DNA from: Chromatiales bacterium
Lineage (GTDB): Bacteria > Pseudomonadota > Gammaproteobacteria > UBA6429 > Thiohalophilaceae
Reading direction: 5' to 3'
NCBI GenBank assembly: GCA_027032075.1
Contig: JALVOC010000159.1
Span: forward strand, 25,688-89,687
DNA: 64,000 bases
Shown: one piece after another, positions 10,301 to 18,564 of the stretch
Numbering within the stretch: the stretch's first letter is position 1
Layout of the letters: every line of letters starts with the position of its first letter
Made by a program: the position numbers and the translations under genes
The notes under the pieces: model-generated
What the model saw: the letters and a program-made list of their open reading frames with translations, nothing else
Told to the model about the DNA's origin: nothing
The model's database searches: none

Positions 10301-10493
10301 TGTGATGATGACGGCCAGTGTGGCCATCCTTGGTCTTATTCCCATGCTGTTATCCGCCGGTGTTGGCGCGGAAACCCAACGGCCATTGGCGACGGTGGTG
10401 GTTGGTGGACTCATCACTTCCACTTTGCTCACACTGGTGTTGTTGCCAGTGATCTACGAGTGGATGGAAACCAGAAAGGAGAGAACACAATGA
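7389..10493 (+). CDS. HME-RND heavy-metal efflux pump (CusA/CzcA family)
   Basis: Inner membrane proton-driven pump that moves metal ions to the periplasm or outside. At 1034 residues it matches CusA/CzcA length. Domain order is TM1 (about 12-30), a periplasmic porter domain, TM2-6, a second porter domain, and TM8-12. The TM4 signature reads GIGMMVDGAVVMTEN, with the conserved Asp and Glu used for proton coupling; it lacks the DFG start seen in zinc-type CzcA and is nearer to the copper/silver or mixed-divalent branches, so the metal cannot be fixed from this. It follows the adaptor gene by ten bases with an AGGAG site and overlaps the P-II-like gene by four (ATGA). Confidence 0.93.
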   Translation: MLEKLVELSLRYKFLVLVAFAVIAFAGVRAITSLPIDAFPDVTPVQVNIYTESPGLAAEDVEQLLTFPVESGMAGLPGVQEIRSVSLFGLSYVSVYFEDAMDIYFARRLVMERLQEVSDRIPEGYGTPEMGPNTSGLGQVFWYTLERADARLAKPSDMDLRTWQDWSVRLILRTAPGVDDVMSWGGQERQYQAQIDPRKLLKYGLSYRRVMEAIAANNRQVGGQYINLGPEQYLVRGLGLVNNERDIGTIVLKVVDGTPVYLRDIADIRQAPALRTGAVTRDGKEVVLGMALARIGENAKNVVDAVKAKLATAESALPESVKMRPIYDRTELVEKAVATAERALIEGSILVAIVLFLFLGEIRSALVVIAALPLAMLIAFIFMGEMGLSANLMSLAGLAIGIGMMVDGAVVMTENAFRIMAEWRERGKKGEKVNRTAAVLTASREVANPIAFAILIIIVVFLPLFSLQGLEGKLFKPMAFNISFAMAGSLLLTLTLIPVLAVLILKPKEERDTLLVRWLKRGYLPLLAWSLANKKKVIVAAVGLMIASLALFPLLGKEFMPQLQEGSIMWRITSIPSTSLEQSIAISKDVSKILTEFPEVNTTLAMIGRAEKGETADVNYMEIYTELKPHDEWASGRSIEQLVAAMREKLEETVPTAVIAFTQPIQMRVEELISGVRATLAAKLYGEDLGELDRLSQAIKNAISQVPGVADLSLEANIGKPQIRIQVNRKQLARYGLNADDVLSIVRNGIGNEPVSTLIDGVKRFDITARLHDPAKTDVEAIKAIPLQTAGGAIVPLSRVADVSVAEGYSFVRREQLQRYAVIQMDVRGRDVDGFVRDAEAAIAQQVKLPPGYWIEWGGAFENQQRALQRLSIIVPLTIFFIFVLLYTAFNSVKYAALIIANVPFAAIGGVVSLFISGQYLSVPSAIGFIAVFGVAMLNGIVLVSFINEQREKGLSVAEAVRQGAELRLRPVMMTASVAILGLIPMLLSAGVGAETQRPLATVVVGGLITSTLLTLVLLPVIYEWMETRKERTQ

Positions 10494-10819
10494 AAGAAAT
10501 AAAAGCCTTCGTCCATCGCAATCGCGTAGCCGATGTCGTCCATGCACTGAACGAAGCCGGTTTTTGCAATGCCAACTGCAACCTCTCGGTGATCGACGTC
10601 AAGGGCACGTTGGACGCCCTTGACAGTCAGGAACGCGATTATTCGCTGGAACTTGGCGAAGCCATTATCACCGAGGTCAAACTGGAACTGGTGTGCGCAG
10701 ATGAACGCGCCGACACGGCAGTGCAGTTGATCCGTGATAACGCCCGTACCGGGCAAGCCCGCGCCGGATGGGTGTTTGTCAGTGACATCGTTGCCAGCTA
10801 TGCTATCGAAGATGATTGA
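10490..10819 (+). CDS. P-II-like protein of a metal efflux operon
   Basis: A 109-residue protein with the ferredoxin-like P-II fold: MKEIKAFVHRNRVADVVHALNEAG at the start resembles GlnB/GlnK strand 1 and helix 1, and the C-terminal AGWVFVSDIVASYAIEDD resembles the GrGkIFV segment in relaxed form. The T-loop region (about 38-54) lacks the Tyr that is uridylylated in GlnB, so nitrogen signalling is unlikely. P-II-like genes at the end of CusABC/CzcABC operons are known as a separate subgroup of the superfamily (family knowledge). The start ATG overlaps the pump stop and has a strong AGGAG site. It may sense a metal or small ligand; this is inference. Confidence 0.8.
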   Translation: MKEIKAFVHRNRVADVVHALNEAGFCNANCNLSVIDVKGTLDALDSQERDYSLELGEAIITEVKLELVCADERADTAVQLIRDNARTGQARAGWVFVSDIVASYAIEDD

Positions 10820-11010
10820 CGCAAAGGGCGGGAGTGGCACAGGGGAATGATGGCCACGGAAAATCAGCGGGCCGTTGTTTAGCCTGGCGACCTGAATATC
10901 AATTGGAATGAATCCTGGGATATGCTTGGTCTTTACGATGCAACAAAGGCGTAAAAAAACACGTTCCATCTTTGTTTGCAGGTGAGACGGGGCGAGGGGG
11001 ATGTCAAACG

Positions 11011-11039
11011 AAAAAAGCGCTGAAAAATCAGCGCTTTTT
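11011..11039 (-). terminator. Rho-independent terminator after tRNA-Leu
   Basis: A near-perfect hairpin (AAAAAGCGCTGA / TCAGCGCTTTTT) with A and T runs on both sides lies 35 bases downstream of the tRNA on the minus strand. It could also stop plus-strand transcripts from the efflux operon, which end about 190 bases to its left. Confidence 0.85.
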
Positions 11040-11073
11040 GTGGTTTCCGGTGGCCCGTGATTGCCTGTTGATT

Positions 11074-11160
11074 TGGTGCCGAGGAGAGGACTTGAACCTC
11101 CACGGGGTTGCCCCCACTAGCACCTGAAGCTAGCGTGTCTACCAATTTCACCACCTCGGC
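11074..11160 (-). tRNA. tRNA-Leu (CAG)
   Basis: 87-base tRNA including an encoded CCA end (11074-11076). The acceptor stem GCCGAGG/CCTCGGC is perfect. The anticodon stem CTAGC/GCTAG encloses the loop TTCAGGT, so the anticodon is CAG, reading CUG. A long class II variable arm (GGGG CAA CCCC) and a T-arm with GTTCAAGTC are present, as expected for leucine. Promoter and terminator are both visible, so it is a single-gene unit. A 73-codon frame across it starting MVKLVDTLASG is an artefact of translating the tRNA. Confidence 0.97.
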
Positions 11161-11171
11161 ATAGGGCGCGC

Positions 11172-11200
11172 ACTTTACCGAGAGTCTGCGGTATTGTCAA
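11172..11200 (-). promoter_or_regulatory. Sigma-70 promoter of tRNA-Leu
   Basis: On the minus strand, TTGACA (11195-11200) and TAAAGT (11172-11177) are separated by 17 bases. The bases after the -10 box are GCGCGCCC, a GC-rich discriminator of the sort linked to stringent control of stable RNA genes. The start would fall a few bases before the tRNA 5' end. Confidence 0.8.
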
Positions 11201-11292
11201 ATAATAACCCCCTGTTTGCGTGCCGACTGCGTTACAATGTCTCCCACCTAAGTTATTGAATAGACCGCATTTTGGAGAATCCGGATCACCTT

Positions 11293-13725
11293 ATGAGCAA
11301 GAAAAAAAACACCGATCCCTACGCTGCCAGGGAAGCTGAAAAATACGACAACCCCATTCCGAGCCGGGAATATATCCTGCAACTGCTGGAGCAGGCGGGG
11401 CAGCCGATGTCGCGCAAAGCCATTGCAGAGGCGCTGGGGTTGCATGATGAGGTGTCACTGGAGGCATTGCGCCGCCGGCTGCGCGCCATGGAACGTGATG
11501 GCCAGTTGCATTTCAACCGCCGCAAGGAATACGGCCTGATCAGTAAAATGAATCTGGTGCGGGGGCGGGTTATCGGTCATCCGGACGGGTTTGGTTTCCT
11601 GGTGCCGGATGACGGCGGGGATGACGTGTTTCTCCCTGCGCGGGAAATGCGCGGCATGATGCACGGTGACAGGGCGCTGGTGAGCGTCACCGGGGTGGAT
11701 CGGCGCGGCCGGCGTGAGGGGCTGTTGGTGGAAGTCCTGGAACACGCCAATACCACTCTGGTGGGCCGCCTGTTCATCGAGAACGGCGTTAATTTTGTCG
11801 TCCCCGATAACAAGCGCATTCCGCAGGACGTGTTGATTTCCCGTGAGGATCTGCATGGCGCCCGTCACGGTCAGATCGTGATGGTCAGCATCATCGATTA
11901 TCCCAACCGCTACCGGCAGCCCATCGGGCGGGTGGTGGAGATCCTGGGTGAGCACATGGCGCCGGGGATGGAGATCGATGTCGCCATCCGCTCCCACAGC
12001 CTGCCATTGAGCTGGTCACCCGAGAGTGAGGCGGAAATCGCCGGGCTCAGGGCAGAGGTGAGTGAGCAGGACAAACAGGGCCGGGAGGATATCCGTCATC
12101 TGCCGCTGGTCACCATCGATGGTGAAGACGCGCGTGATTTCGATGACGCGGTGTTTTGTGAGCGCAATGGCAAAGGCTGGCGATTGCTGGTGGCGATTGC
12201 CGATGTTTCCCACTATGTGCAGCCGGAAGCCGCCCTGGATGCGGATGCGCGCGAACGCGGTAACTCCGTTTATTTTCCGGAAAGGGTGATCCCCATGCTG
12301 CCGGAGATCCTCTCCAACGGGCTTTGCTCTCTCAACCCGAAGGTGGATCGGCTTTGCATGGTGTGTGACATGCAGTTGAGCCGGCAGGGCAAGCTAACCT
12401 CCTGGCAGTTTTATCCCGCGGTGATGCATTCCCACGCACGCCTGACCTATACCCAGGTGGCGGCGATGCTGGTCGAAGGGGATGAGGCAACGCGCAGGCA
12501 ATACACCGAATTGTTGCCACATCTGGAAGCGCTTTACCAATTGTATAAAGTCATGCGCAAGCGGCGGGAGCAGCGTGGCGCCATCGATTTTGAAACCACC
12601 GAAACCCGCATTGTTTTTGGCGAGCAGCGCAAGATTGAACGCATCGTGCCGCTGGTGCGTAACGATGCGCACAAGCTGATCGAGGAGTTCATGATCACCG
12701 CCAACGTGGCGACTGCGCGTTTCCTCCTGAAAAACAGGATCCCGGCACTTTATCGTGTGCACGAGGGACCGACAGTAGAAAAACTCGAAGATCTGCGGGC
12801 CTTCCTTGCTGAGTTCGGACTTTATCTCGGCGGTGGCGACAAACCGACCTCGGCGGATTACGCCGCCCTGCTGAGAGAAGTGGAGGGCCGGCCCGATGCA
12901 CATTTGATCCAGACGGTAATGTTGCGCAGCCTGCGGCAGGCCGTTTACAGCCCGGATAACATTGGTCACTTCGGACTGGCATTCGATGCCTATGCCCATT
13001 TCACTTCCCCCATCCGCCGCTATCCTGATCTGCTGGTTCATCGCGCGATTCGCCATGTGCTTTCGGGAAAGCCGGTTGATACCTACCGCTATGATCATGA
13101 AAGCATGGTGTCCATGGGCGAGCATTGCTCCCAGACCGAACGGCGCGCCGATGAAGCCACCCGTGATGCGGTGGACTGGTTGAAGTGTGAATACATGCTG
13201 GACAAGGTGGGAGAGGAGTTCGACGGCACCATCAGTTCGGTGACGAGCTTTGGCCTGTTTGTGGAGCTGGATGATATTTATGTCGAAGGCCTGATCCACG
13301 TCACCGGGCTGGATAATGACTATTACCATTTTGATCCGGTCAAACACCGCATGCTCGGTGAGCGCAGCCGGCAGATATACCGCCTCGGGGATCGTATCCG
13401 GGTGCGGGTTGCGCGGGTGGATCTGGATGAACGTAAAATTGACTTCCAACTTGCCGGCGTGGTCAGTGGCGGGAGGCGTGCCGCGGCAAAATCAGGCAAA
13501 AAGAAAAAAAGCAGGGCAGGAGAGACAGCCGCGGAGGAAAGCGGCAAGAAGAAGACGAGCAAGAAAAAAGGCGGCAAAAAAACCGCCATGAGGAAAAAGT
13601 CCCGGGCAAAGAAAACGGGAAAGAAAAAGGCGGCGAAGAAAAAAACAGCCAAAAAGAAGCCGACAAAGAAAAAGAGCAGCAAGAAGAAAACCGCCAGGAA
13701 AAAAACCGGCAAGCGCCGCCGTTGA
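11293..13725 (+). CDS. rnr: Ribonuclease R with a long basic tail
   Basis: Processive 3'-5' exoribonuclease of the RNB family that degrades structured RNA and takes part in rRNA and tmRNA quality control. From ATG 11293 the protein is about 810 residues. In order it has an N-terminal helix-turn-helix (about 20-80), cold-shock domains, the RNB catalytic domain with DGEDARDFDDAVF (active-site Asp residues, about 280-292), and a C-terminal S1 domain (DGTISSVTSFGLFVELDDIYVEGLIHV, about 650-676). The last ~80 residues are almost all Lys, Ala, Thr, Ser and Arg in KKK-type repeats, longer than in E. coli RNase R. rlmB follows ten bases later, as in many gammaproteobacteria. Confidence 0.96.
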   Translation: MSKKKNTDPYAAREAEKYDNPIPSREYILQLLEQAGQPMSRKAIAEALGLHDEVSLEALRRRLRAMERDGQLHFNRRKEYGLISKMNLVRGRVIGHPDGFGFLVPDDGGDDVFLPAREMRGMMHGDRALVSVTGVDRRGRREGLLVEVLEHANTTLVGRLFIENGVNFVVPDNKRIPQDVLISREDLHGARHGQIVMVSIIDYPNRYRQPIGRVVEILGEHMAPGMEIDVAIRSHSLPLSWSPESEAEIAGLRAEVSEQDKQGREDIRHLPLVTIDGEDARDFDDAVFCERNGKGWRLLVAIADVSHYVQPEAALDADARERGNSVYFPERVIPMLPEILSNGLCSLNPKVDRLCMVCDMQLSRQGKLTSWQFYPAVMHSHARLTYTQVAAMLVEGDEATRRQYTELLPHLEALYQLYKVMRKRREQRGAIDFETTETRIVFGEQRKIERIVPLVRNDAHKLIEEFMITANVATARFLLKNRIPALYRVHEGPTVEKLEDLRAFLAEFGLYLGGGDKPTSADYAALLREVEGRPDAHLIQTVMLRSLRQAVYSPDNIGHFGLAFDAYAHFTSPIRRYPDLLVHRAIRHVLSGKPVDTYRYDHESMVSMGEHCSQTERRADEATRDAVDWLKCEYMLDKVGEEFDGTISSVTSFGLFVELDDIYVEGLIHVTGLDNDYYHFDPVKHRMLGERSRQIYRLGDRIRVRVARVDLDERKIDFQLAGVVSGGRRAAAKSGKKKKSRAGETAAEESGKKKTSKKKGGKKTAMRKKSRAKKTGKKKAAKKKTAKKKPTKKKSSKKKTARKKTGKRRR

Positions 13726-13734
13726 CAACACGAC

Positions 13735-14490
13735 ATGGCGGAGAAACACATCATCTATGGCCTGCATGCGGTGCAGGCCGCCCTGGAACATGAACCGGAC
13801 ATGTTGCGAGGAGTTTGGCTGGAGCACAATCGGCGGGACAAACGGGGGCAGCTGCTGGTGAAACTGGCCAGACAGGCAGGTGTGCCACTTCAGCGGGTCG
13901 GGCGGGAGGTGCTGGAGCAAATGGCGCCCGGCGTCCGTCACCAGGGGGTGGTGGCCGAGGTCAGCCGCCAGCCGGCCATGGCAGAAACCGATCTGCAGGC
14001 ATTGCTCGAGGGACTGCAGCAGCCCCCTTTTCTTCTCATCCTCGATGGCGTGCAGGATCCCCACAATCTTGGTGCCTGCCTGCGGACGGCGGATGCGGCG
14101 GGAGTGCATGCGGTGATTGTCCCACGCGACACGGCCTGCGGCTTGACCAGTACGGTGCGCAAGGTCGCATGCGGCGCCGCGGAAACGGTGCCGCTGGTGC
14201 AGGTTACCAATCTGGTGCGTACGATAAAATCCTTGCAGGCGGCGGGGATCTGGATCATGGGGACCGATGCGGCAGCCGAGCGAAGCCTGTATGAAACCGA
14301 TTTGCAGGGTCCGCTGGCGCTGGTACTCGGTGCAGAAGGCAAGGGATTGCGCCGGCTGACGCGAGAGGCGTGCGACACCCTGGTGAATCTGCCGATGTTC
14401 GGGACGGTACAAAGCCTGAATGTCTCAGTCTCCGCCGGGATCTGTTTATACGAAGCGGTCCGTCAGAGAAGGGAAAATCGGCAGGAGTAA
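13735..14490 (+). CDS. rlmB: 23S rRNA (guanosine-2'-O-)-methyltransferase RlmB
   Basis: SPOUT-class (TrmH family) methyltransferase that modifies G2251 of 23S rRNA with SAM. The 251-residue protein has the N-terminal substrate-binding domain (IIYGLHAVQAALEH) and the three SPOUT motifs: LDGVQDPHNLGACLRTADAAG (motif 1, about 103-123), VLGAEGKGLRRL (motif 2, about 199-210) and MFGTVQSLNVSVSAGICLYE (motif 3, about 222-241), which build the knotted SAM pocket. It lies directly after rnr and is probably co-transcribed. Confidence 0.95.
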   Translation: MAEKHIIYGLHAVQAALEHEPDMLRGVWLEHNRRDKRGQLLVKLARQAGVPLQRVGREVLEQMAPGVRHQGVVAEVSRQPAMAETDLQALLEGLQQPPFLLILDGVQDPHNLGACLRTADAAGVHAVIVPRDTACGLTSTVRKVACGAAETVPLVQVTNLVRTIKSLQAAGIWIMGTDAAAERSLYETDLQGPLALVLGAEGKGLRRLTREACDTLVNLPMFGTVQSLNVSVSAGICLYEAVRQRRENRQE

Positions 14491-14579
14491 GTGGCAGGGA
14501 AAGGACAGGTAAAAACCGGCAGGGCGAATAATACTGATAAATCAAATACTTGCAGCCGATGCTGCGGCTATCTTTTCCC

Positions 14580-14609
14580 TTGTACCTTTGCCCTGATTTT
14601 CAGTACAAT
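14580..14609 (+). promoter_or_regulatory. Promoter of the rpsF operon
   Basis: TTGTAC (14580-14585) and TACAAT (14604-14609) with an 18-base spacer. The last part, TTTTCAGTACAAT, is repeated base for base in front of rpsP (32808-32820), which supports both as ribosomal protein promoters. About 105 bases of leader precede rpsF. Confidence 0.6.
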
Positions 14610-14713
14610 ACCCGGCCTTTGATGCACCGCAAGCAACGGTGTGTCAGCGACAATTTGTTATTCACTCCTTGCCTCACCGTTAAGCGGGAGGCTTGATAGC
14701 CGAAGGGAGCATT

Positions 14714-15097
14714 ATGCGACATTACGAAATCGTGTTTCTGGTCCATCCTGACCAGAGCGAGCAGGTTCCTGCCATGCTCGAACGTTACTGTTCCACCATC
14801 GAGGCCGATGGCGGCAAAATCCACCGCCTTGAAGACTGGGGCCGGCGTCAACTGGCGTATCCGATTCAGAAGATCCACAAGGCCCATTATGTTTTGATGA
14901 ACATCGAATGCAATCAGGCCGTGCTGGATGAACTTACCAGTGGCTTCCGCTTCAATGACGCGGTGATCCGTAACCTGGTCATTCGTCGTGATCACGCCAT
15001 TACTGAAGCTTCACCCCTGGCGAAGAGAGACGAAGGCAAAGAAGAGCGGGTGCCGGAAGCAAAAGCGCCTGAAGCCGAAGCGGCTGTCGAAGCCTGA
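14714..15097 (+). CDS. rpsF: 30S ribosomal protein S6
   Basis: Component of the small subunit platform that pairs with S18. The 127-residue protein starts [18 protein letters not shown], the usual S6 N-terminus, with GGGAG placed before ATG 14714; an upstream in-frame start is not needed. The core (about 1-100) includes [26 protein letters not shown]. The acidic, Ala/Glu-rich tail (about 105-127) is typical and may be a substrate for glutamate ligase RimK-like enzymes in some species. It heads the rpsF-rpsR-DUF2232-rplI run. Confidence 0.97.
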   Translation: MRHYEIVFLVHPDQSEQVPAMLERYCSTIEADGGKIHRLEDWGRRQLAYPIQKIHKAHYVLMNIECNQAVLDELTSGFRFNDAVIRNLVIRRDHAITEASPLAKRDEGKEERVPEAKAPEAEAAVEA

Positions 15098-15162
15098 TTG
15101 GATAAACGAAACAATCCGGTGCTGGAACTGTTACCACACCGTTGCATTTAAGGAATCTGAAT

Positions 15163-15390
15163 ATGTCACGTTATTTTCGTCGTAGAAAATTCTGCCGTTT
15201 TACCGCAGAAGGTATTGAGGAGATTGATTACAAGGATCTCAATTTACTCAAAGCCAATATCACGGAAAGCGGAAAAATCGTACCCAGCCGTATCACCGGT
15301 ACCAAATCCCGTTACCAGCGCCAGCTGGCGACAGCAGTGAAGCGTGCCCGTTACCTGGCGCTGTTGCCATACACGGATTCGCACAAATAA
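15163..15390 (+). CDS. rpsR: 30S ribosomal protein S18
   Basis: Small basic ribosomal protein that binds S6 and 16S rRNA in the platform. The 75-residue protein runs [17 protein letters not shown] to [16 protein letters not shown], with the conserved [27 protein letters not shown] core. ATG 15163 gives the standard N-terminus; an in-frame upstream start would add seven unusual residues. It lies 65 bases after rpsF. Confidence 0.97.
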   Translation: MSRYFRRRKFCRFTAEGIEEIDYKDLNLLKANITESGKIVPSRITGTKSRYQRQLATAVKRARYLALLPYTDSHK

Positions 15391-15428
15391 TTATCGTGCG
15401 TATCCCGGCATAGGCAGGACATTTGCCG

Positions 15429-16358
15429 ATGCGTGCCATCGCCGCTTACATCATGCGCGGCCGGATGCAGGCCATTATTGCAACATCGGGTCTGGGCATC
15501 TTCGCGCTTTTGCTGATGCCCCTGAGCTGGCCGTTGAGCTACCTGAGTGCTGCTGCGGTTGGCCTGGTTACCCTGGTACAGGGGCCAAAAGAAGGGTTGT
15601 TGAATGTCGCAGGTGCGATGCTCTTTGTCGCAGTCATGATGGGAATGGCGACGGGGCAGCCGCTGGTGGCAGGCGGTTTTTCCATCAGCATGTGGTTGCC
15701 GGCGTTTTTGCTGGCCTGGGTGTTGTACCTGAGCCGCTCCTTTGCCCTGGTGCTGATCATCAATGCCGTGCTGGGATGGGGCCTGATAACCGTTGTCTAC
15801 CTGCTGCTGCCGGATCCGGCGGGGTGGTGGTACGGTTATTTTACCGAGCAGGTGGTGCCGGCGATGAAACAGGTCGGCATGGAAATTCCTGATGAAGCCG
15901 CCTTCACGGAGACGCTGAAACACTCCAGCCGGCTGATGACCGGTGTGCTGGTGGCTTTCATCAGTTTGGGCGTGGCGATCAGTCTGGTGATCGCGCGCTG
16001 GTGGCAGGCACTGTTGTTCCGCCCCGGCGCGTTTGGTGAGGAATTCCGCCGGCTGAGACTGGGCAAGCCGATATCCGCCATCGGAATCGTACTGGTGCTG
16101 TTGAGCACCATGGTTTCCGGCCAGTTGCAGGAGTGGAGTCTCAACCTGCTGCTGGTGGGAATCGTGCTGTTTATGTTTCAGGGGCTGGCGGTCGGTCATG
16201 CCTGGGCAAAGCAGCGTGCGGCGAACCAGGCCTGGCTGGTCGCCATGTATGTGATCATTGTTTTCACCATCCCTTATGGCGGGATGTTTGCTGCCGTCAT
16301 CGGCCTGCTGGACAATGGTATGGATTTTCGCGCCCGTTTTCGCAATACCACCGGTTGA
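15429..16358 (+). CDS. DUF2232 / YybS-like membrane protein
   Basis: Integral membrane protein of about 309 residues with eight or so hydrophobic helices and few charged loops. It matches by position and character the DUF2232 (YybS-like) protein that commonly sits between rpsR and rplI in gammaproteobacteria and many other bacteria. The central loop (PDEAAFTETLKHSSRLMTGVLVAFISLGV, about 155-183) is the best-conserved part from memory. ATG 15429 is preferred over a TTG two codons upstream. Function is not established; a small-molecule transporter role has been suggested for relatives. Confidence 0.8.
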   Translation: MRAIAAYIMRGRMQAIIATSGLGIFALLLMPLSWPLSYLSAAAVGLVTLVQGPKEGLLNVAGAMLFVAVMMGMATGQPLVAGGFSISMWLPAFLLAWVLYLSRSFALVLIINAVLGWGLITVVYLLLPDPAGWWYGYFTEQVVPAMKQVGMEIPDEAAFTETLKHSSRLMTGVLVAFISLGVAISLVIARWWQALLFRPGAFGEEFRRLRLGKPISAIGIVLVLLSTMVSGQLQEWSLNLLLVGIVLFMFQGLAVGHAWAKQRAANQAWLVAMYVIIVFTIPYGGMFAAVIGLLDNGMDFRARFRNTTG

Positions 16359-16397
16359 TGCGGGCACACTGTAATTACTGAGATCGAGGAAAGTGTT

Positions 16398-16847
16398 ATG
16401 GAAGTCATTCTGCTGGAAAAAGTAGCCAACCTTGGCGATCTGGGAGACAAGGTCACGGTTCGTCCGGGTTATGGCCGTAATTATCTGGTACCGAGCAAGA
16501 AAGCGGTGCCGGCCAACAAAGAGAACATCGCCATGTTCGAAGCGCGCCGCGCCGAACTGGAAAAGGCGGCAGCGGAAGCGTTGCAGGCAGCGCAGGAACG
16601 TGCTGGCAAGCTGGAAGCCCTGGCAGTGGTGACCATTGCCAGTAATGCCGGTGAAGAAGGCAAATTGTTCGGCTCCGTCACGGTGGCCGACATCGCTGAA
16701 GCCATCACCGCAGCGGGTGTGGAAACACAAAAACGCGAAGTCAGCCTGCCGGAAGGCCCGATTCACCACGTTGGTGAATACGAAGTGGACATTCATCTGC
16801 ACTCCGACGTGACCCAGAGCATCAAGGTCATGGTTGTTGCTGAATAA
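16398..16847 (+). CDS. rplI: 50S ribosomal protein L9
   Basis: Large-subunit protein that binds near the L1 stalk and affects reading-frame maintenance. The 149-residue protein has the N-terminal rRNA-binding domain ([37 protein letters not shown]), a long connecting helix (about 42-75), and the C-terminal domain ([16 protein letters not shown] ... [15 protein letters not shown]). Length equals the E. coli protein. A GAGGAAAG ribosome site precedes the ATG and a terminator follows. Confidence 0.97.
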   Translation: MEVILLEKVANLGDLGDKVTVRPGYGRNYLVPSKKAVPANKENIAMFEARRAELEKAAAEALQAAQERAGKLEALAVVTIASNAGEEGKLFGSVTVADIAEAITAAGVETQKREVSLPEGPIHHVGEYEVDIHLHSDVTQSIKVMVVAE

Positions 16848-16911
16848 ATCGTTACCGCAGCAGCCGGTATCGCCAGGCCTGTCAAGGCCTGTAGCTGGCA
16901 CACAATTTGCG

Positions 16912-16940
16912 CGGCCCCGGAAGGGGCCGTTTTTGTTTTA
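16912..16940 (+). terminator. Terminator after rplI
   Basis: A GC-rich hairpin, CGGCCCC-GGAA-GGGGCCG (16912-16929), is followed by TTTTTGTTTT. It closes the rpsF-rplI unit. The rest of the 316-base gap to dnaB (16941-17163) is AT-rich and then GC-richer; it probably holds the dnaB promoter but no clear box pair stands out. Confidence 0.9.
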
Positions 16941-17163
16941 GCGGCGCTTTATTTTTATTTTGCCTGTTTTGTAAATTTCAACTTATTTTACACCTTGGGA
17001 TTTGCTATTCTGAAAGACACCTCCGCGAGGGCAGCAAGGTGCCCGGAATGATAAAAGTCACGGATAATTCTTCAGCAAGTGACGTTTCGGGTCCGGCCCG
17101 GTTGGGGGTAGAGGGTGATTCAGGCATAAATTGTCATTCGACGCATTTTTTCTGGAGATAACA

Positions 17164-18564
17164 TTGCAAGAGCTGGTTTACCCATCTTCGGGTGTCGATG
17201 GTGCTGCTGAAGCGCTGAAGGTTCCTCCCCATTCAATCGAAGCGGAACAGGCGGTACTGGGTGGTTTGATGATCGATAACAGCACCTGGGATCAGGTTGC
17301 TGATATACTCGCCGAGGCCGATTTCTACCGCCGGGATCACCGTCTTATTTTTCGTGCTGTCGCCATGCTGGCCGAAGAGGGACAGCCCTACGATGCGGTC
17401 ACCCTGTCGGAATGGCTGGACAACCATAATGAGCTGGATGCGGCAGGCGGTCTGGCTTACCTGGGTTCCCTGGCAAAGAACACCCCTACCGCCGCCAATA
17501 TCAAGGCCTACGCGGCCATCGTGCGCGAACGCTCCGTACTCCGCCAGCTGATCCGTGTGTCCACCGATATCGCCGGCATGGCCTACAATCCCGAGGGCAG
17601 GAGCAGCGCGGACATCCTCGATGCCGCGGAAAAACAGGTTTTTGATATCGCCGAGCAGGGTGCACGCTCCCGCTCCGGTTATGCCCCGATCAAGGAATTG
17701 CTGGTAAAAGCAGTGGATCGCATCGATACCCTCTATCAGAACGAATCGAATTACACCGGCATTCCCACCGGCTTCAATGATTTCGATGAAATGACCTCCG
17801 GCCTGCAAAACTCGGATCTGATCATCGTTGCCGGCCGCCCCTCCATGGGCAAGACGACGTTTGCGATGAACCTGGTGGAACATGCCGCGATCAAGCACCG
17901 TTCACCCGTCCTGGTGTTCAGTATGGAAATGCCGGGTGAACAACTGGTGATGCGCATGATGTCTTCCCTGGGACGCATCAACCAGCACAAGATCCGTACT
18001 GGTAAACTGGAGGACACCGATTGGCCGCGCCTGACGTCGGCGGTGGGGATCCTCAACGATGCGCCCATCTTTATCGATGACACCCCCGGTCTGACGCCGA
18101 TGGAAATACGCGCACGTGCCCGGCGCATCAAGCGCGAACATGGTCTGGGGATGATCGTTATCGACTACCTGCAATTGATGCAGGGGACGCGGGGTAACAA
18201 TGAAAACCGCGCAACGGAAATTTCCGAAATTTCCCGTTCCCTCAAGGGGCTTGCGAAGGAACTCAATATCCCGGTGGTTGCGCTGTCGCAGCTCAATCGC
18301 GGACTGGAGCAACGCCCCAACAAGCGGCCGATCATGTCGGACCTGCGTGAATCGGGTGCGATTGAACAGGATGCCGACGTGATCATCTTCATTTACCGCG
18401 ACGAGGTGTATAACGAAGACAGCCCTGACAAGGGGACGGCGGAAATCATCATCGGCAAACAGCGTAACGGCCCTATCGGCATGTCGCGTCTGACCTTCCT
18501 CGGGCAATTCACCCGTTTTGAAAACTATATTCAAAGCGATGCATACAATGAGGACTATGCATGA
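17164..18564 (+). CDS. dnaB: Replicative DNA helicase DnaB
   Basis: Hexameric 5'-3' helicase that unwinds DNA at the replication fork and recruits primase. The protein is about 466 residues: N-terminal DnaG-interacting domain (VPPHSIEAEQAVLGGLM to about 115), linker, then the RecA-like motor with Walker A GRPSMGKTTFAMN (about 229-241), DYLQLM, the H4-type SQLNRGLEQRPNKRP and the arginine-finger region SDLRESGAIEQDAD. The start is most likely the TTG at 17164, because GGAG lies six bases before it and no ATG fits; a TTG at 17131 is the alternative. The stop overlaps the alr start by four bases. Confidence 0.95.
   Translation: MQELVYPSSGVDGAAEALKVPPHSIEAEQAVLGGLMIDNSTWDQVADILAEADFYRRDHRLIFRAVAMLAEEGQPYDAVTLSEWLDNHNELDAAGGLAYLGSLAKNTPTAANIKAYAAIVRERSVLRQLIRVSTDIAGMAYNPEGRSSADILDAAEKQVFDIAEQGARSRSGYAPIKELLVKAVDRIDTLYQNESNYTGIPTGFNDFDEMTSGLQNSDLIIVAGRPSMGKTTFAMNLVEHAAIKHRSPVLVFSMEMPGEQLVMRMMSSLGRINQHKIRTGKLEDTDWPRLTSAVGILNDAPIFIDDTPGLTPMEIRARARRIKREHGLGMIVIDYLQLMQGTRGNNENRATEISEISRSLKGLAKELNIPVVALSQLNRGLEQRPNKRPIMSDLRESGAIEQDADVIIFIYRDEVYNEDSPDKGTAEIIIGKQRNGPIGMSRLTFLGQFTRFENYIQSDAYNEDYA

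Noticed and set aside
10933..11154. 73-codon minus-strand frame starting MVKLVDTLASG
   Set aside because: It is the translation of the tRNA-Leu gene, a familiar artefact.
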